The notes beneath the pieces are model-generated. The model was given only the letters and a program-made list of their open reading frames with translations. It was not told the origin of the DNA and made no database searches. Position numbers and translations under genes: made by a program. A stretch of DNA of 22,163 nt from Campylobacterota bacterium (GTDB lineage Bacteria; Campylobacterota; Campylobacteria; Campylobacterales; Sulfurimonadaceae), in NCBI GenBank assembly GCA_013153755.1, contig JAADDU010000070.1, positions 1 to 22,163 on the forward strand, in the 5' to 3' direction. Below are positions 15,571-22,163 of the stretch, one piece after another (the first letter of the stretch is position 1; each line of letters starts with the position of its first letter).

Positions 15571-16830
15571 ATGATACAAAAAAAGCTTATATTGTTATTT
15601 CTCATACCACTTAGTGTAACAACTATTATGGCTGAAACTTTAACACTTCAAGATAGTATACAAAAGACTCTTCAACATTATCCAGATGTAAAATCATCTT
15701 CTTTAAAAGTTGAACAGTCTCAAAGCTCTTATAAGTCTGCTTATGCAGATTACCTTCCACAGATTAATTTAGAAGCAAATTATAATTTTTTACAAACATT
15801 TGCCATATCTCAAAATGGATTTTTTGAAACACTAGATGATGATGCTTGGAGTGCTACTGCCTCACTAAAACAAAAGCTTTGGGATTTTGGTAAAACATCT
15901 TCTAAAGTCAGCGCATCTAAGATAGATGAAAATATAGCAAATCTCTCACTAGAAGATTTAAAATCTTTACTTGCTTATAAAGTAAAAACACTTTATAAGA
16001 TGATGATTGTCCAATCTCAAGCTATAAAAGTTAGAGAAAAAGATTTACAAACAAAACAAGCTTATTATGAGCAAGCATTAGCATTGGTAAAAGAGGGTTT
16101 AAAAACAAAAGCCGATGCAAGTCGTTTTTTATCAGCAGTATATAACGCACAAGATGCATTGGCTGGGGCGAAAGCATCTTATAATAAAGCTAAACAAACT
16201 CTTTGCTTATATATGGGTGAAAATATATCAGATGATGTAGAATTACAAACAGAACTTCTAGAAGAAGAAAAAACCGTTGATAAAGATGTTGAAAAAAATA
16301 TTATGCAAGAAAATTATCAGTTAAAAATTTATGAACAAAATCTTGAAAAAAACATATTATTACATAAAGTATCAAAAGCAAATCATTATGGTTCTTTAGA
16401 TGCAGTGGCTTCATACTCATATATTGATGCTTTAAATACATATGATTCTAAGGTTATTGGTATCACTTTTAGTATGCCGTTATATAGTGGTGGTAGATTA
16501 AGTGCTGAGAGTCAAAAAACACAAATAGCAGCACAGATAGTTAGTGAACAAAAGATAGCAAAAGAGTTGGCTTTAAAAGATGAGCTTGAAACTTTACTTA
16601 TAGATATAAGACACTATGAAAAAACCATAGAAGCTAAAAAAGCACAGATAAAATCAGCACAGCAAACACAAAAAGTTTTAGATGGAAGATATAAAGAGGG
16701 ACTTAGTACCTACATAGAAGTCTTAGATGCAGTAAGTGTAGTTCTTGGTGCGAAATTAGGTCTTTTAGAAGCATATTATTTAAAAAATATAGCAATAGAT
16801 AAAATCATATACCTCAAAGGGAAAAAATAA
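15571..16830 (+). CDS. TolC-family outer-membrane efflux channel protein
   Basis: The 419-residue product starts with a signal peptide (about 1-21, cut near MAET) and has the two-fold repeat of outer-membrane efflux proteins. Each half has a helical coiled-coil hairpin with an amphipathic strand: first half TLQDSIQKTLQHYPDVKSS, then DYLPQINLEANYNF and ASLKQKLWDFGKTSS; second half VIGITFSMPLYSGGRLSAE. The DFGK and YSGGR positions match the turns at the start of helices in TolC repeats. Family members form a trimeric barrel and periplasmic tunnel. It heads a four-gene unit with adaptor, permease and ATPase; its stop overlaps the adaptor start. The substrate is not indicated by the sequence. Confidence 0.92.
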   Translation: MIQKKLILLFLIPLSVTTIMAETLTLQDSIQKTLQHYPDVKSSSLKVEQSQSSYKSAYADYLPQINLEANYNFLQTFAISQNGFFETLDDDAWSATASLKQKLWDFGKTSSKVSASKIDENIANLSLEDLKSLLAYKVKTLYKMMIVQSQAIKVREKDLQTKQAYYEQALALVKEGLKTKADASRFLSAVYNAQDALAGAKASYNKAKQTLCLYMGENISDDVELQTELLEEEKTVDKDVEKNIMQENYQLKIYEQNLEKNILLHKVSKANHYGSLDAVASYSYIDALNTYDSKVIGITFSMPLYSGGRLSAESQKTQIAAQIVSEQKIAKELALKDELETLLIDIRHYEKTIEAKKAQIKSAQQTQKVLDGRYKEGLSTYIEVLDAVSVVLGAKLGLLEAYYLKNIAIDKIIYLKGKK

Positions 16831-17969
16831 TGAAAAATATATATAAATATATAATTATACTTACATTAGTAGCTATAGCAGCATTTGTATTTTATAACAA
16901 AGTTTATATACCAAAAACAACTTATGCAACTCAAACTCCAAAAGTTGAAGATATGGATATAGATGTATTTGGCATAGGTGTTCTTGGAGCTAAAGATACT
17001 TATAATGTAAGTGCAGGAGTAAATGCTAAGATACTTTCTTTAAACAGCGATGAAGGTCTTTGGGTGAAAAAGGGTCAGCTTTTAGCAGTATTGGATAGTG
17101 TAGATTTACCTATACAGCTAGAAGAAACAAAGATGATAGTTACAAAGGCAAAATCTGAATTTATCGCATCTACAAAAGAGCTAAAAAGTTTAGATGCACA
17201 GAAAAATCTTGCACAATTAACTTTTAAAAGATATGAAAAACTAAAATCACAATCTTTTGTTTCCCAATCAGAATATGATAAAGTAAAAGCAGATTTAACT
17301 GTAATTCAAGCACAAATTCAAGCAACAAAAGCACACATAACTTCTTCAAAAACAGAGATAGCTAGAGCAAAAAAAAGTGTTCAAGCAGTGCAAGAAAAAT
17401 TATCAAGATATAAAGTTTATGCACCTGTTGATGGGTATATTATCTCTAAAAAAGCAGAAATTGGACAAGCTTTACTTCCAACACAGACTATATTTAGCAT
17501 ATTGAAAAAAGAAGATGTTTGGGTAAAAGCATATGTAGATGAGCGTATAAGTGGTAGTATCCAAATAGGTAACAAAGCAATTATAACATTGCGTTCAAAT
17601 CCAGATAAAAAGTATAAAGCATATGTAAAAAGAATAGCCCCACAAAGTGATATGGTAACACAAGAGAGAGAAGTTGATGTTTCTTTTGAAAATCTACCAA
17701 ACCCTTTTTATATAAATGAACAAGCAGAGGTAAGCATATCTGTAAAGCATCTTAAAAATGTTGTTACAGTAGATGCAACTTTAATCGTTTATGAAGATAA
17801 AAAAAGTGGTGTTTGGGTAAAAGAGCAAGGAAAGGCTCATTTTAAAGAGATAAAACTCATAGCTATAAATGATGGCCGAGCAGCAGTAAAGAACTTAGAT
17901 AAAAATGAGATATTGCTTAAAGTATCAGAAAAAAATAAATCCCTCAAAGAGGGTATGAAAGTACATTAA
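16830..17969 (+). CDS. HlyD/MacA/DevB-type periplasmic adaptor subunit
   Basis: Links the inner-membrane ABC transporter to the TolC channel. The 379 residues begin with a cytoplasmic KNIYK and an anchor helix (about 6-24). The first half-lipoyl domain follows (about 52-95, GVLGAKDTYNVSAGVNAKI through KKGQLLAVLDSVDLP). A helical hairpin about 100 residues long (95-200) and the second lipoyl half (YKVYAPVDGYIISKKAEIGQ) follow, then a beta-barrel with VWVKAYVDE and a membrane-proximal domain (VWVKEQGKAHFKEIKL). The ATG overlaps the tolC stop (TAATG) and AAAGGGA at 16816-16822 precedes it. The long hairpin suits direct contact with TolC. Confidence 0.9.
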   Translation: MKNIYKYIIILTLVAIAAFVFYNKVYIPKTTYATQTPKVEDMDIDVFGIGVLGAKDTYNVSAGVNAKILSLNSDEGLWVKKGQLLAVLDSVDLPIQLEETKMIVTKAKSEFIASTKELKSLDAQKNLAQLTFKRYEKLKSQSFVSQSEYDKVKADLTVIQAQIQATKAHITSSKTEIARAKKSVQAVQEKLSRYKVYAPVDGYIISKKAEIGQALLPTQTIFSILKKEDVWVKAYVDERISGSIQIGNKAIITLRSNPDKKYKAYVKRIAPQSDMVTQEREVDVSFENLPNPFYINEQAEVSISVKHLKNVVTVDATLIVYEDKKSGVWVKEQGKAHFKEIKLIAINDGRAAVKNLDKNEILLKVSEKNKSLKEGMKVH

Positions 17970-19117
17970 TGATAAATCTAGCACAAAAAGATGTAGCTCA
18001 TACATTTGGTAAGTTTATTGTAACTGCTATGGGTGTTGGTATGTTACTTGGTATAGTCTTAATTATGATGGGTGTTTATAGAGGTATGATAGTAGATGCC
18101 AAAATACTTCTTGGTGATGTAGATGTTGATTTGTGGGTAGTTCAAGAAAATACGCTTGGACCATTTGCTGAATCATCAAGAGTTCATGAAGATTTAAAAG
18201 ATACTATAAGAGTCATAGAAGGTGTAGATAAAACAGCAGCTCTTACTTTTCAAAACATTCAAGTACCTGTTCATTCAAAACAGATAAGAGTCGTAGCACT
18301 TGGTTACAACCCCTTTGGAGATATAAACCCTATAAATCCAAAAAGGCTTGTTAAGGGGAGGGTTATCAATAAAAGTCATTATGAAGTTGTTGTAAATGAG
18401 AAACTTGGTCTTAAACTTGGCGAAAAAGTAAAACTTGGACGAAACATATATGAAGTTGTTGGTATAGTTCGTGGGGCAGTATCTTCTGGTGGTGATTTAC
18501 TTATATATATATCATTAAAAGATGCTCAAGAATTACAGTTTTTGTACTCTAATTCTCGCATAAGAAATGATAGAGCTAGAGGTATCATGGGTGGTGGAGA
18601 TTCCCATATGGTAAACACTATAGTAGCAACATTAAAAGATGGGTATAGTGTTAAAAGTGTGGCTTCAAATATACAAAGGTATAAGCATAAAAGTGTTTAT
18701 ACAAACGAAGAGCAGATGACAATACTTACAAAAAATCTTATAGAAAGAGCTTCTAAACAGATAGGTCTTTTTACTGCTATTTTAGTTGTAGTTTCAACCA
18801 TCATTATAGCACTTATTATTTATACTATGACATTAGAAAAAATGAAAGAGATCTCTATTATGAAACTAATTGGTATTCCAAATTATGTCATTATTAAGAT
18901 GATTGTTCAAGAAACTGTACTTTTAGGGTTTTTAGCTTTTATATTTGGAAATGTATTTTCCCATCTTATATACTCAAAATTTCCAAAAAGAGTTGTTTTA
19001 GAGATTCCAGATGCATGGATGCTTCTTTTTGTTGTTATGATAGCTTCTATTTTGTCTTCATTTATCGGGGTTAAAAAAGTTATAAGTGCAGATCCTGCTG
19101 CAGCGATTGGTGGTTAA
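17969..19117 (+). CDS. ABC transporter permease, FtsX-like (DevC/MacB type)
   Basis: The 382-residue protein has one helix near the N-terminus (about 15-35), a large extracytoplasmic domain (36-264) and three C-terminal helices (about 265-287, 312-335 and 349-368), the FtsX/MacB layout. The start (MINLAQKDVAH...GIVLIMMGVYRGM) and LGDVDVDLWVVQ resemble DevC, the permease of cyanobacterial DevBCA exporters, more than full-length MacB. EISIMKLIGIPNYVI is the coupling-helix segment before TM3, and SADPAAAI closes the protein as in this superfamily. There is no fused ATPase domain; the next gene supplies it. The ATG overlaps the adaptor stop. Extracellular GGxD-rich stretch RGIMGGGDSHMVN at about 204-216 is unassigned. 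Confidence 0.9.
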   Translation: MINLAQKDVAHTFGKFIVTAMGVGMLLGIVLIMMGVYRGMIVDAKILLGDVDVDLWVVQENTLGPFAESSRVHEDLKDTIRVIEGVDKTAALTFQNIQVPVHSKQIRVVALGYNPFGDINPINPKRLVKGRVINKSHYEVVVNEKLGLKLGEKVKLGRNIYEVVGIVRGAVSSGGDLLIYISLKDAQELQFLYSNSRIRNDRARGIMGGGDSHMVNTIVATLKDGYSVKSVASNIQRYKHKSVYTNEEQMTILTKNLIERASKQIGLFTAILVVVSTIIIALIIYTMTLEKMKEISIMKLIGIPNYVIIKMIVQETVLLGFLAFIFGNVFSHLIYSKFPKRVVLEIPDAWMLLFVVMIASILSSFIGVKKVISADPAAAIGG

Positions 19118-19118
19118 G

Positions 19119-19829
19119 ATGAAAAAACAGAGTATAAAAGTACAAAATCTTGTAAAAGAGTTTGGAAGTGGTGATAACCTTGTAAAGGTCATAGAGGGTG
19201 CTGATTTTCAGGTAGACAAAGGTGAACTTGTAGCACTTATTGCCCCTAGTGGAGCAGGAAAAACAACACTTTTAATGATGATAGGGTGTGTTGAAAAACC
19301 TACAAGTGGTAAGATTTGGCTTGGGGATGAACTTGTATATGATGATAAATGGTTAACAAAAGAAACCAGAAAAATTCGTCGTGAAAAATTAGGCTTTATA
19401 TTTCAAGCACACTACCTTATCCCTTTTTTAAATGTTATAGAAAATGTAACTTTAGTTTCACAAGTAAATGGTATTTCAAAGGTTGAATCTGAAAAAAAAG
19501 CGATGGAACTCTTGGAGTATTTTGATATAGGTGACAAGGCAAATTCAATGCCATCAGAACTCTCAGGTGGGCAAAATCAGCGTGTAGCTATAGCAAGAGC
19601 ATTAGCAAATGAGCCAGAGATTATCTTAGCAGATGAGCCAACAGCAGCACTAGACTTAGAACGCTCTGTTGATGTTGTTAAAATGCTAAAAAGGATAGCA
19701 TTAGAGCAAAATGTGGCAGTTATCATGGTTACTCATGATGAAGCTATGCTACCACTTTGTGATAGGATACTAAAAATTGAACATAAAAAAGTTGTTTCTC
19801 AAAAAGTAGACAAAAGTACTTTTGTTTAG
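19119..19829 (+). CDS. ABC transporter ATP-binding protein, LolD/MacB/DevA type
   Basis: Powers the exporter. I start it at ATG 19119, one base after the permease stop, because the ABC domain begins at once (KVQNLVKEF); an upstream in-frame start would overlap the permease and add no domain. The 236 residues contain Walker A APSGAGKTT at 42-50 (alanine in place of the usual first glycine), Q-loop Q96, signature LSGGQ at 148-152, Walker B IILADEP at 168-174, D-loop AALD and switch H206 in VTHD. The sequence DEPTAALD is shared with DevA-type ATPases. The ribosome site is poor, so translation may depend on the gene upstream. No terminator is visible before the rpsB promoter. Confidence 0.93.
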   Translation: MKKQSIKVQNLVKEFGSGDNLVKVIEGADFQVDKGELVALIAPSGAGKTTLLMMIGCVEKPTSGKIWLGDELVYDDKWLTKETRKIRREKLGFIFQAHYLIPFLNVIENVTLVSQVNGISKVESEKKAMELLEYFDIGDKANSMPSELSGGQNQRVAIARALANEPEIILADEPTAALDLERSVDVVKMLKRIALEQNVAVIMVTHDEAMLPLCDRILKIEHKKVVSQKVDKSTFV

Positions 19830-19838
19830 TATAACAAG

Positions 19839-19866
19839 CATAGTTTAAACATAGTTTTTGTATAAT
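19839..19866 (+). promoter_or_regulatory. rpsB-tsf promoter with consensus -10 and an 11-base direct repeat
   Basis: TATAAT at 19861-19866 is a perfect -10 box and the best in the window. No TTGACA-like -35 is at the right distance. Instead CATAGTTT occurs twice, at 19839-19846 and 19850-19857, offset by 11 bases, so T-tracts recur on one DNA face. This is the A/T-periodic upstream pattern of Campylobacterota sigma-70 promoters, or a direct-repeat protein site. Transcription would start near 19873, giving a leader of about 140 bases. Confidence 0.65.
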
Positions 19867-19872
19867 TCGCGG

Positions 19873-20012
19873 ATTTTTCTTCTATATGCTAGTCGAAAAT
19901 ATTAACAGATTGTATCAAAAACTAGTGCAACCCACTCTTTAGTGGTTATTGTCCGATACCCTCGAAGCTAACTAGTAAAACTCTGGCTGAAACAAGCCTT
20001 TAAGGATTACCT
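19873..20012 (+). promoter_or_regulatory. Structured 5' leader of rpsB-tsf (possible S2 autoregulatory RNA)
   Basis: The leader has several complementary segments. A hairpin pairs CCACT (19932-19936) with AGTGG (19941-19945) around a CTTT loop. GTATC (19912-19916) can pair with GATAC (19955-19959) and enclose that hairpin. The self-complementary ACTAGT at 19921-19926 and 19971-19976 can pair with each other, or the first copy with CTAGT at 19889-19893. GGCT (19985-19988) and AGCC (19995-19998) form a short hairpin just before AAGGA (20002-20006). Some of these pairings exclude or cross each other. In gamma-proteobacteria S2 represses rpsB-tsf through its leader; a similar role here is inference. 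Confidence 0.4.
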
Positions 20013-20771
20013 ATGGTAACTATGAAAGACCTTTTAGAATGTGGTGTACACTTTGGACACCAAACTCGTCGTTGGAACCCGAAAATGAAAAAATACATCT
20101 TTGGTGTTCGTAAAAATATCTATATTATTGATTTACAAAAAACTCTTCGTTATTTCCGTAACACTTACACTATCGTTATGGATGCAGCAGCTGAAGGGCA
20201 AACTGTTCTTTTTGTTGGTACTAAAAAACAAGCTCGTAACTCTGTAAGAGAAGCAGCTATCGCTTGTAATATGCCGTATGTAGACAACAGATGGTTAGGT
20301 GGTATGCTTACTAACTTCCCAACTATTCAAAAAAGCATCCGTAAACTTGATGTTATCACAGAGATGCAAGAAAATGGTCAAATCGATCTTTTAACTAAAA
20401 AAGAAGCTTTAATGCTTTCTAGAAAAAAAGATAAACTTGAGATGTATTTTGGTGGTATCCGTAACATGAAAAAACTTCCTGATATGCTTTTTGTAGTAGA
20501 TGCAGTAAAAGAACATATCGCAGTTTTAGAAGCTAGATGCCTTAACATCCCTGTTGTAGCTCCACTAGATACTAACTGTGATCCAGATCTAATCGACTAT
20601 CCAATTCCTGGTAATGATGATGCTATCCGTTCTATTCAACTTTTCTGTCGTGAAATGACAGCTGCTATCAACGAAGGTAAAGCTCTTAGAGATGCACCTG
20701 CTGAAGAAGAAGCAGAACAAGAAGTTCAAACAGAAGAAGTAGCACAAGAAACTACAACAGAGGAAGCGTAA
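20013..20771 (+). CDS. rpsB: 30S ribosomal protein S2
   Basis: The 252-residue protein starts [20 protein letters not shown], the unmistakable S2 beginning, and continues with [46 protein letters not shown] and [26 protein letters not shown]2 sits on the solvent side of the 30S near the platform and helps bind S1. The last 25 residues (from about 228) are an acidic tail rich in E, Q and T, beyond the core fold. AAGGA at 20002-20006 is well spaced from the ATG at 20013; a second ATG at 20022 is possible but conservation favours the first. Transcribed with tsf. Confidence 0.99.
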   Translation: MVTMKDLLECGVHFGHQTRRWNPKMKKYIFGVRKNIYIIDLQKTLRYFRNTYTIVMDAAAEGQTVLFVGTKKQARNSVREAAIACNMPYVDNRWLGGMLTNFPTIQKSIRKLDVITEMQENGQIDLLTKKEALMLSRKKDKLEMYFGGIRNMKKLPDMLFVVDAVKEHIAVLEARCLNIPVVAPLDTNCDPDLIDYPIPGNDDAIRSIQLFCREMTAAINEGKALRDAPAEEEAEQEVQTEEVAQETTTEEA

Positions 20772-20773
20772 TT

Positions 20774-21826
20774 ATGGCAGCAGTAACAGCAGCAATGGTA
20801 AAAGAGTTGCGTCAAGCAACAGATGCACCGATGATGGATTGTAAAAAAGTTCTTGTTGAAGCTGATGGCGATATGGCAAAAGCTCAAGAGCTTTTAAAAG
20901 AAAGAGGGATGGCTAAAGCAGCTAAAAAAGCTGATAGAGTTGCAGCAGAAGGTCTTGCAGGTCTTAAAATAGCTGATGACTTTTCAAAAGCTACAGTTGT
21001 TGAAGTAAATTCAGAAACTGACTTCGTTGCTCAAAATGAAGGTTTCCAAAACTTAGTAAAAGATACAGCAGAAGAGATTTATAACAATCAACCTTCAGAT
21101 GTAGATGCACTTATGGCTAGTGATTTTGGTGCTAGATTTACAGAAACTGTAACTAAAATCGGTGAAAAGATAGAAGTTCGCCGTTTTGGTACACTTACAG
21201 CTGATGAAACTACAGCATTAAATGGTTATATTCACTCAAATAATCGTATAGCAGTTATCATCACTGCTAAATGTGATAGTGCTAAAACTGCTGAAGGTAT
21301 GCGTGCTACTCTTAAACAAGTTGCTATGCATGCATCTGCTATGAAACCATCAACACTAAGCTACAAAGATTTTGATCCTGAGTATGTTGAGGGTGAAACA
21401 AAAGGTCGTATCGAAGCTCTTAAAAAAGACAATGAAGAGTTAGCAAGACTTAAAAAACCTCTTAAAAATGTACCTCAGTATGTTTCTATGATGCAACTTA
21501 CAGACGAAGTTATGGCTAAAGCTGAAGCTGATATCAAAGCTGAGTTAATCGCAGAGGGTAAACCTGAGAAGATTTTAGATAAAATCATCCCTGGTAAGAT
21601 TGCTAGATTTATCCTAGATAATACACTTCTTGACCAAGAACAAGCACTTCTTGATCAACAATATGTACTAGATGACAAACTAACAGTAGCTCAAGCAGTT
21701 GAAAAAGCAGCTAAAGCTCTTGGTGGAACTGCTGAAATCACAGAGTTCATCCGCCTTGAAGTTGGTGAAGGTATCGAGAAAAAAGAAGATGATTTTGCAG
21801 CAGAAGTTGCAGCTCAAATGGGTTAA
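20774..21826 (+). CDS. tsf: Elongation factor Ts
   Basis: EF-Ts exchanges GDP for GTP on EF-Tu. The 350-residue protein has the N-terminal UBA-like domain (about 1-55, [20 protein letters not shown] and [13 protein letters not shown]), then the core domains beginning [18 protein letters not shown] at 82-85 is the motif that inserts near the EF-Tu magnesium site. A helical subdomain and C-terminal module follow ([13 protein letters not shown] and IRLEVGEG). It starts 2 bases after rpsB with AGAGG at 20759-20763 inside the end of rpsB, so the two are coupled. The gene is closed by a strong terminator. Confidence 0.99.
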   Translation: MAAVTAAMVKELRQATDAPMMDCKKVLVEADGDMAKAQELLKERGMAKAAKKADRVAAEGLAGLKIADDFSKATVVEVNSETDFVAQNEGFQNLVKDTAEEIYNNQPSDVDALMASDFGARFTETVTKIGEKIEVRRFGTLTADETTALNGYIHSNNRIAVIITAKCDSAKTAEGMRATLKQVAMHASAMKPSTLSYKDFDPEYVEGETKGRIEALKKDNEELARLKKPLKNVPQYVSMMQLTDEVMAKAEADIKAELIAEGKPEKILDKIIPGKIARFILDNTLLDQEQALLDQQYVLDDKLTVAQAVEKAAKALGGTAEITEFIRLEVGEGIEKKEDDFAAEVAAQMG

Positions 21827-21856
21827 TCTTTAGAGATTGACTTTTTTCTACTTCAT

Positions 21857-21886
21857 AAAAGGCTAAGACTTTTGTCTTAGTCTTTT
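21857..21886 (+). terminator. Intrinsic terminator of rpsB-tsf
   Basis: A 9-bp stem pairs 21861-21869 with 21874-21882 (GGCTAAGAC against GTCTTAGTC, one G-U pair) around a TTTT loop, followed by TTTT at 21883-21886. The AAAA before the stem can pair with the T run, so it could also work on the opposite strand. It lies 30 bases after the tsf stop. Confidence 0.9.
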
Positions 21887-21920
21887 ATCTTTACCCTTGT
21901 TTCATAAAGTAACCGATAAA

Positions 21921-21952
21921 ACACTTTAATATCCCCCCCATTTTAATATACT
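21921..21952 (+). promoter_or_regulatory. Promoter-like region containing a C7 tract
   Basis: TATACT at 21947-21952 matches the -10 consensus in five of six positions and lies 33 bases before the ATG at 21985. Seven consecutive C bases (21933-21939) fall in the spacer upstream of it; a weak CTTTAA at 21924-21929 is at the -35 distance. Homopolymer tracts of this kind vary in length by slippage in Campylobacterota and can change promoter strength. TTTAATAT also occurs on either side of the tract (21925-21932 and 21942-21949). Confidence 0.35.
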
Positions 21953-21984
21953 CATCAAATATATTTAAAATAAGGATATCTAAA

Positions 21985-22163
21985 ATGAAACATAAAATAA
22001 TACAAAGTCTTTTATCCATCTCCTATTAACTTCACTCTATGCAAACGAATGTATGGCAGTTTTTCCAGATGTGTTTAGCTCAGAGATAGTGATACTACAC
22101 TAAGTGATGAAAACTTAGCAAACATCATAGTAACAGGAGATGATATAACACTAACTTTTAGTA
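21985..22163 (+). pseudogene. 5' end of a secreted-protein gene, broken by two apparent 1-base deletions, cut by the window edge
   Basis: AAGGA at 21972-21976 and ATG at 21985 begin a signal-peptide-like stretch (MKHKIIQSLLSIS) that stops at 22027-22029. The signal sequence continues in another frame from about 22026 (LLTSLYANEC, a plausible cleavage after A), runs through MAVFPDVFSSEIV and stops at 22101-22103. From about 22085 the third frame is open to the window edge (DSDTTLSDENLANIIVTGDD). Each switch equals one missing base. Joined, the frames give a coherent exported protein of unknown family. It is either a decaying gene or a sequence-quality problem; I cannot tell which. Confidence 0.55.

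Noticed and set aside
19086..19118. Upstream start for the ABC ATPase
   Set aside because: Would overlap the permease end; the ABC domain starts right after ATG 19119 and the extra residues match nothing in the family.
1..22163. Mobile elements, CRISPR arrays, toxin-antitoxin or phage-defence genes, tRNA or rRNA genes
   Set aside because: I saw no transposase, regular spacer array, defence domain or stable RNA; apart from the small unknown ORFs, gene content is conserved housekeeping or transport.

Overview
The window is AT-rich, densely coded chromosomal DNA from a member of the Campylobacterota (Epsilonproteobacteria). A free-living Sulfurimonas-like organism is my best guess; genus is inferred, not proven. 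The evidence is the gene order lptG-type permease, lysA, HAD hydrolase, pheA, hisC, fliF, fliG, fliH, dxs. As I recall, the same run of gene types occurs in Campylobacter jejuni, and the fliF-fliG-fliH-dxs part also in Helicobacter pylori. AT-rich codon use and promoters with clear -10 boxes but no -35 box agree with this.

Layout. (1) 1-10151: the 3' end of an LPS-export permease, then lysine and phenylalanine/histidine biosynthesis (lysA, HAD, pheA, hisC), the flagellar MS-ring/switch/export genes fliF, fliG and fliH, and dxs. All are on + with overlaps or gaps of a few bases after the lysA promoter, so they probably form one long transcription unit. (2) 10145-12191: the run continues with surE, a TcdA/ThiF-type E1-like enzyme, a small two-helix membrane protein with four cysteines, and a small protein of unknown function; most of these overlap. 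It meets convergent dnaX with a 4-base overlap of coding ends. (3) 12188-15500: dnaX on the minus strand, then divergently a DedA membrane protein, a DUF420 membrane protein and a Bcp peroxiredoxin. (4) 15501-19829: a four-gene exporter: TolC-type outer-membrane channel, HlyD-type adaptor, FtsX/DevC-type permease and LolD/MacB/DevA-type ATPase. Its upstream region carries a small palindrome, a possible promoter and a possible 6-codon leader ORF. (5) 19830-21886: rpsB-tsf with a strong -10, an approximately 140-nt leader that can form competing helices, and a clear intrinsic terminator. (6) 21887-22163: a promoter-like region with a C7 tract, then the start of a secreted-protein gene that is open only if two 1-base frame changes are corrected.

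Most of the window is ordinary housekeeping sequence. I see no mobile element, CRISPR array, tRNA or rRNA gene, and no clear undescribed system. The items most worth a second look are the rpsB leader, the regulated-looking start of the exporter operon, the C7 tract before a frame-disrupted secreted protein, the 12-mer TTAGATGCAGTG found five times in unrelated genes, and the HAD protein lacking the usual second aspartate of motif I.
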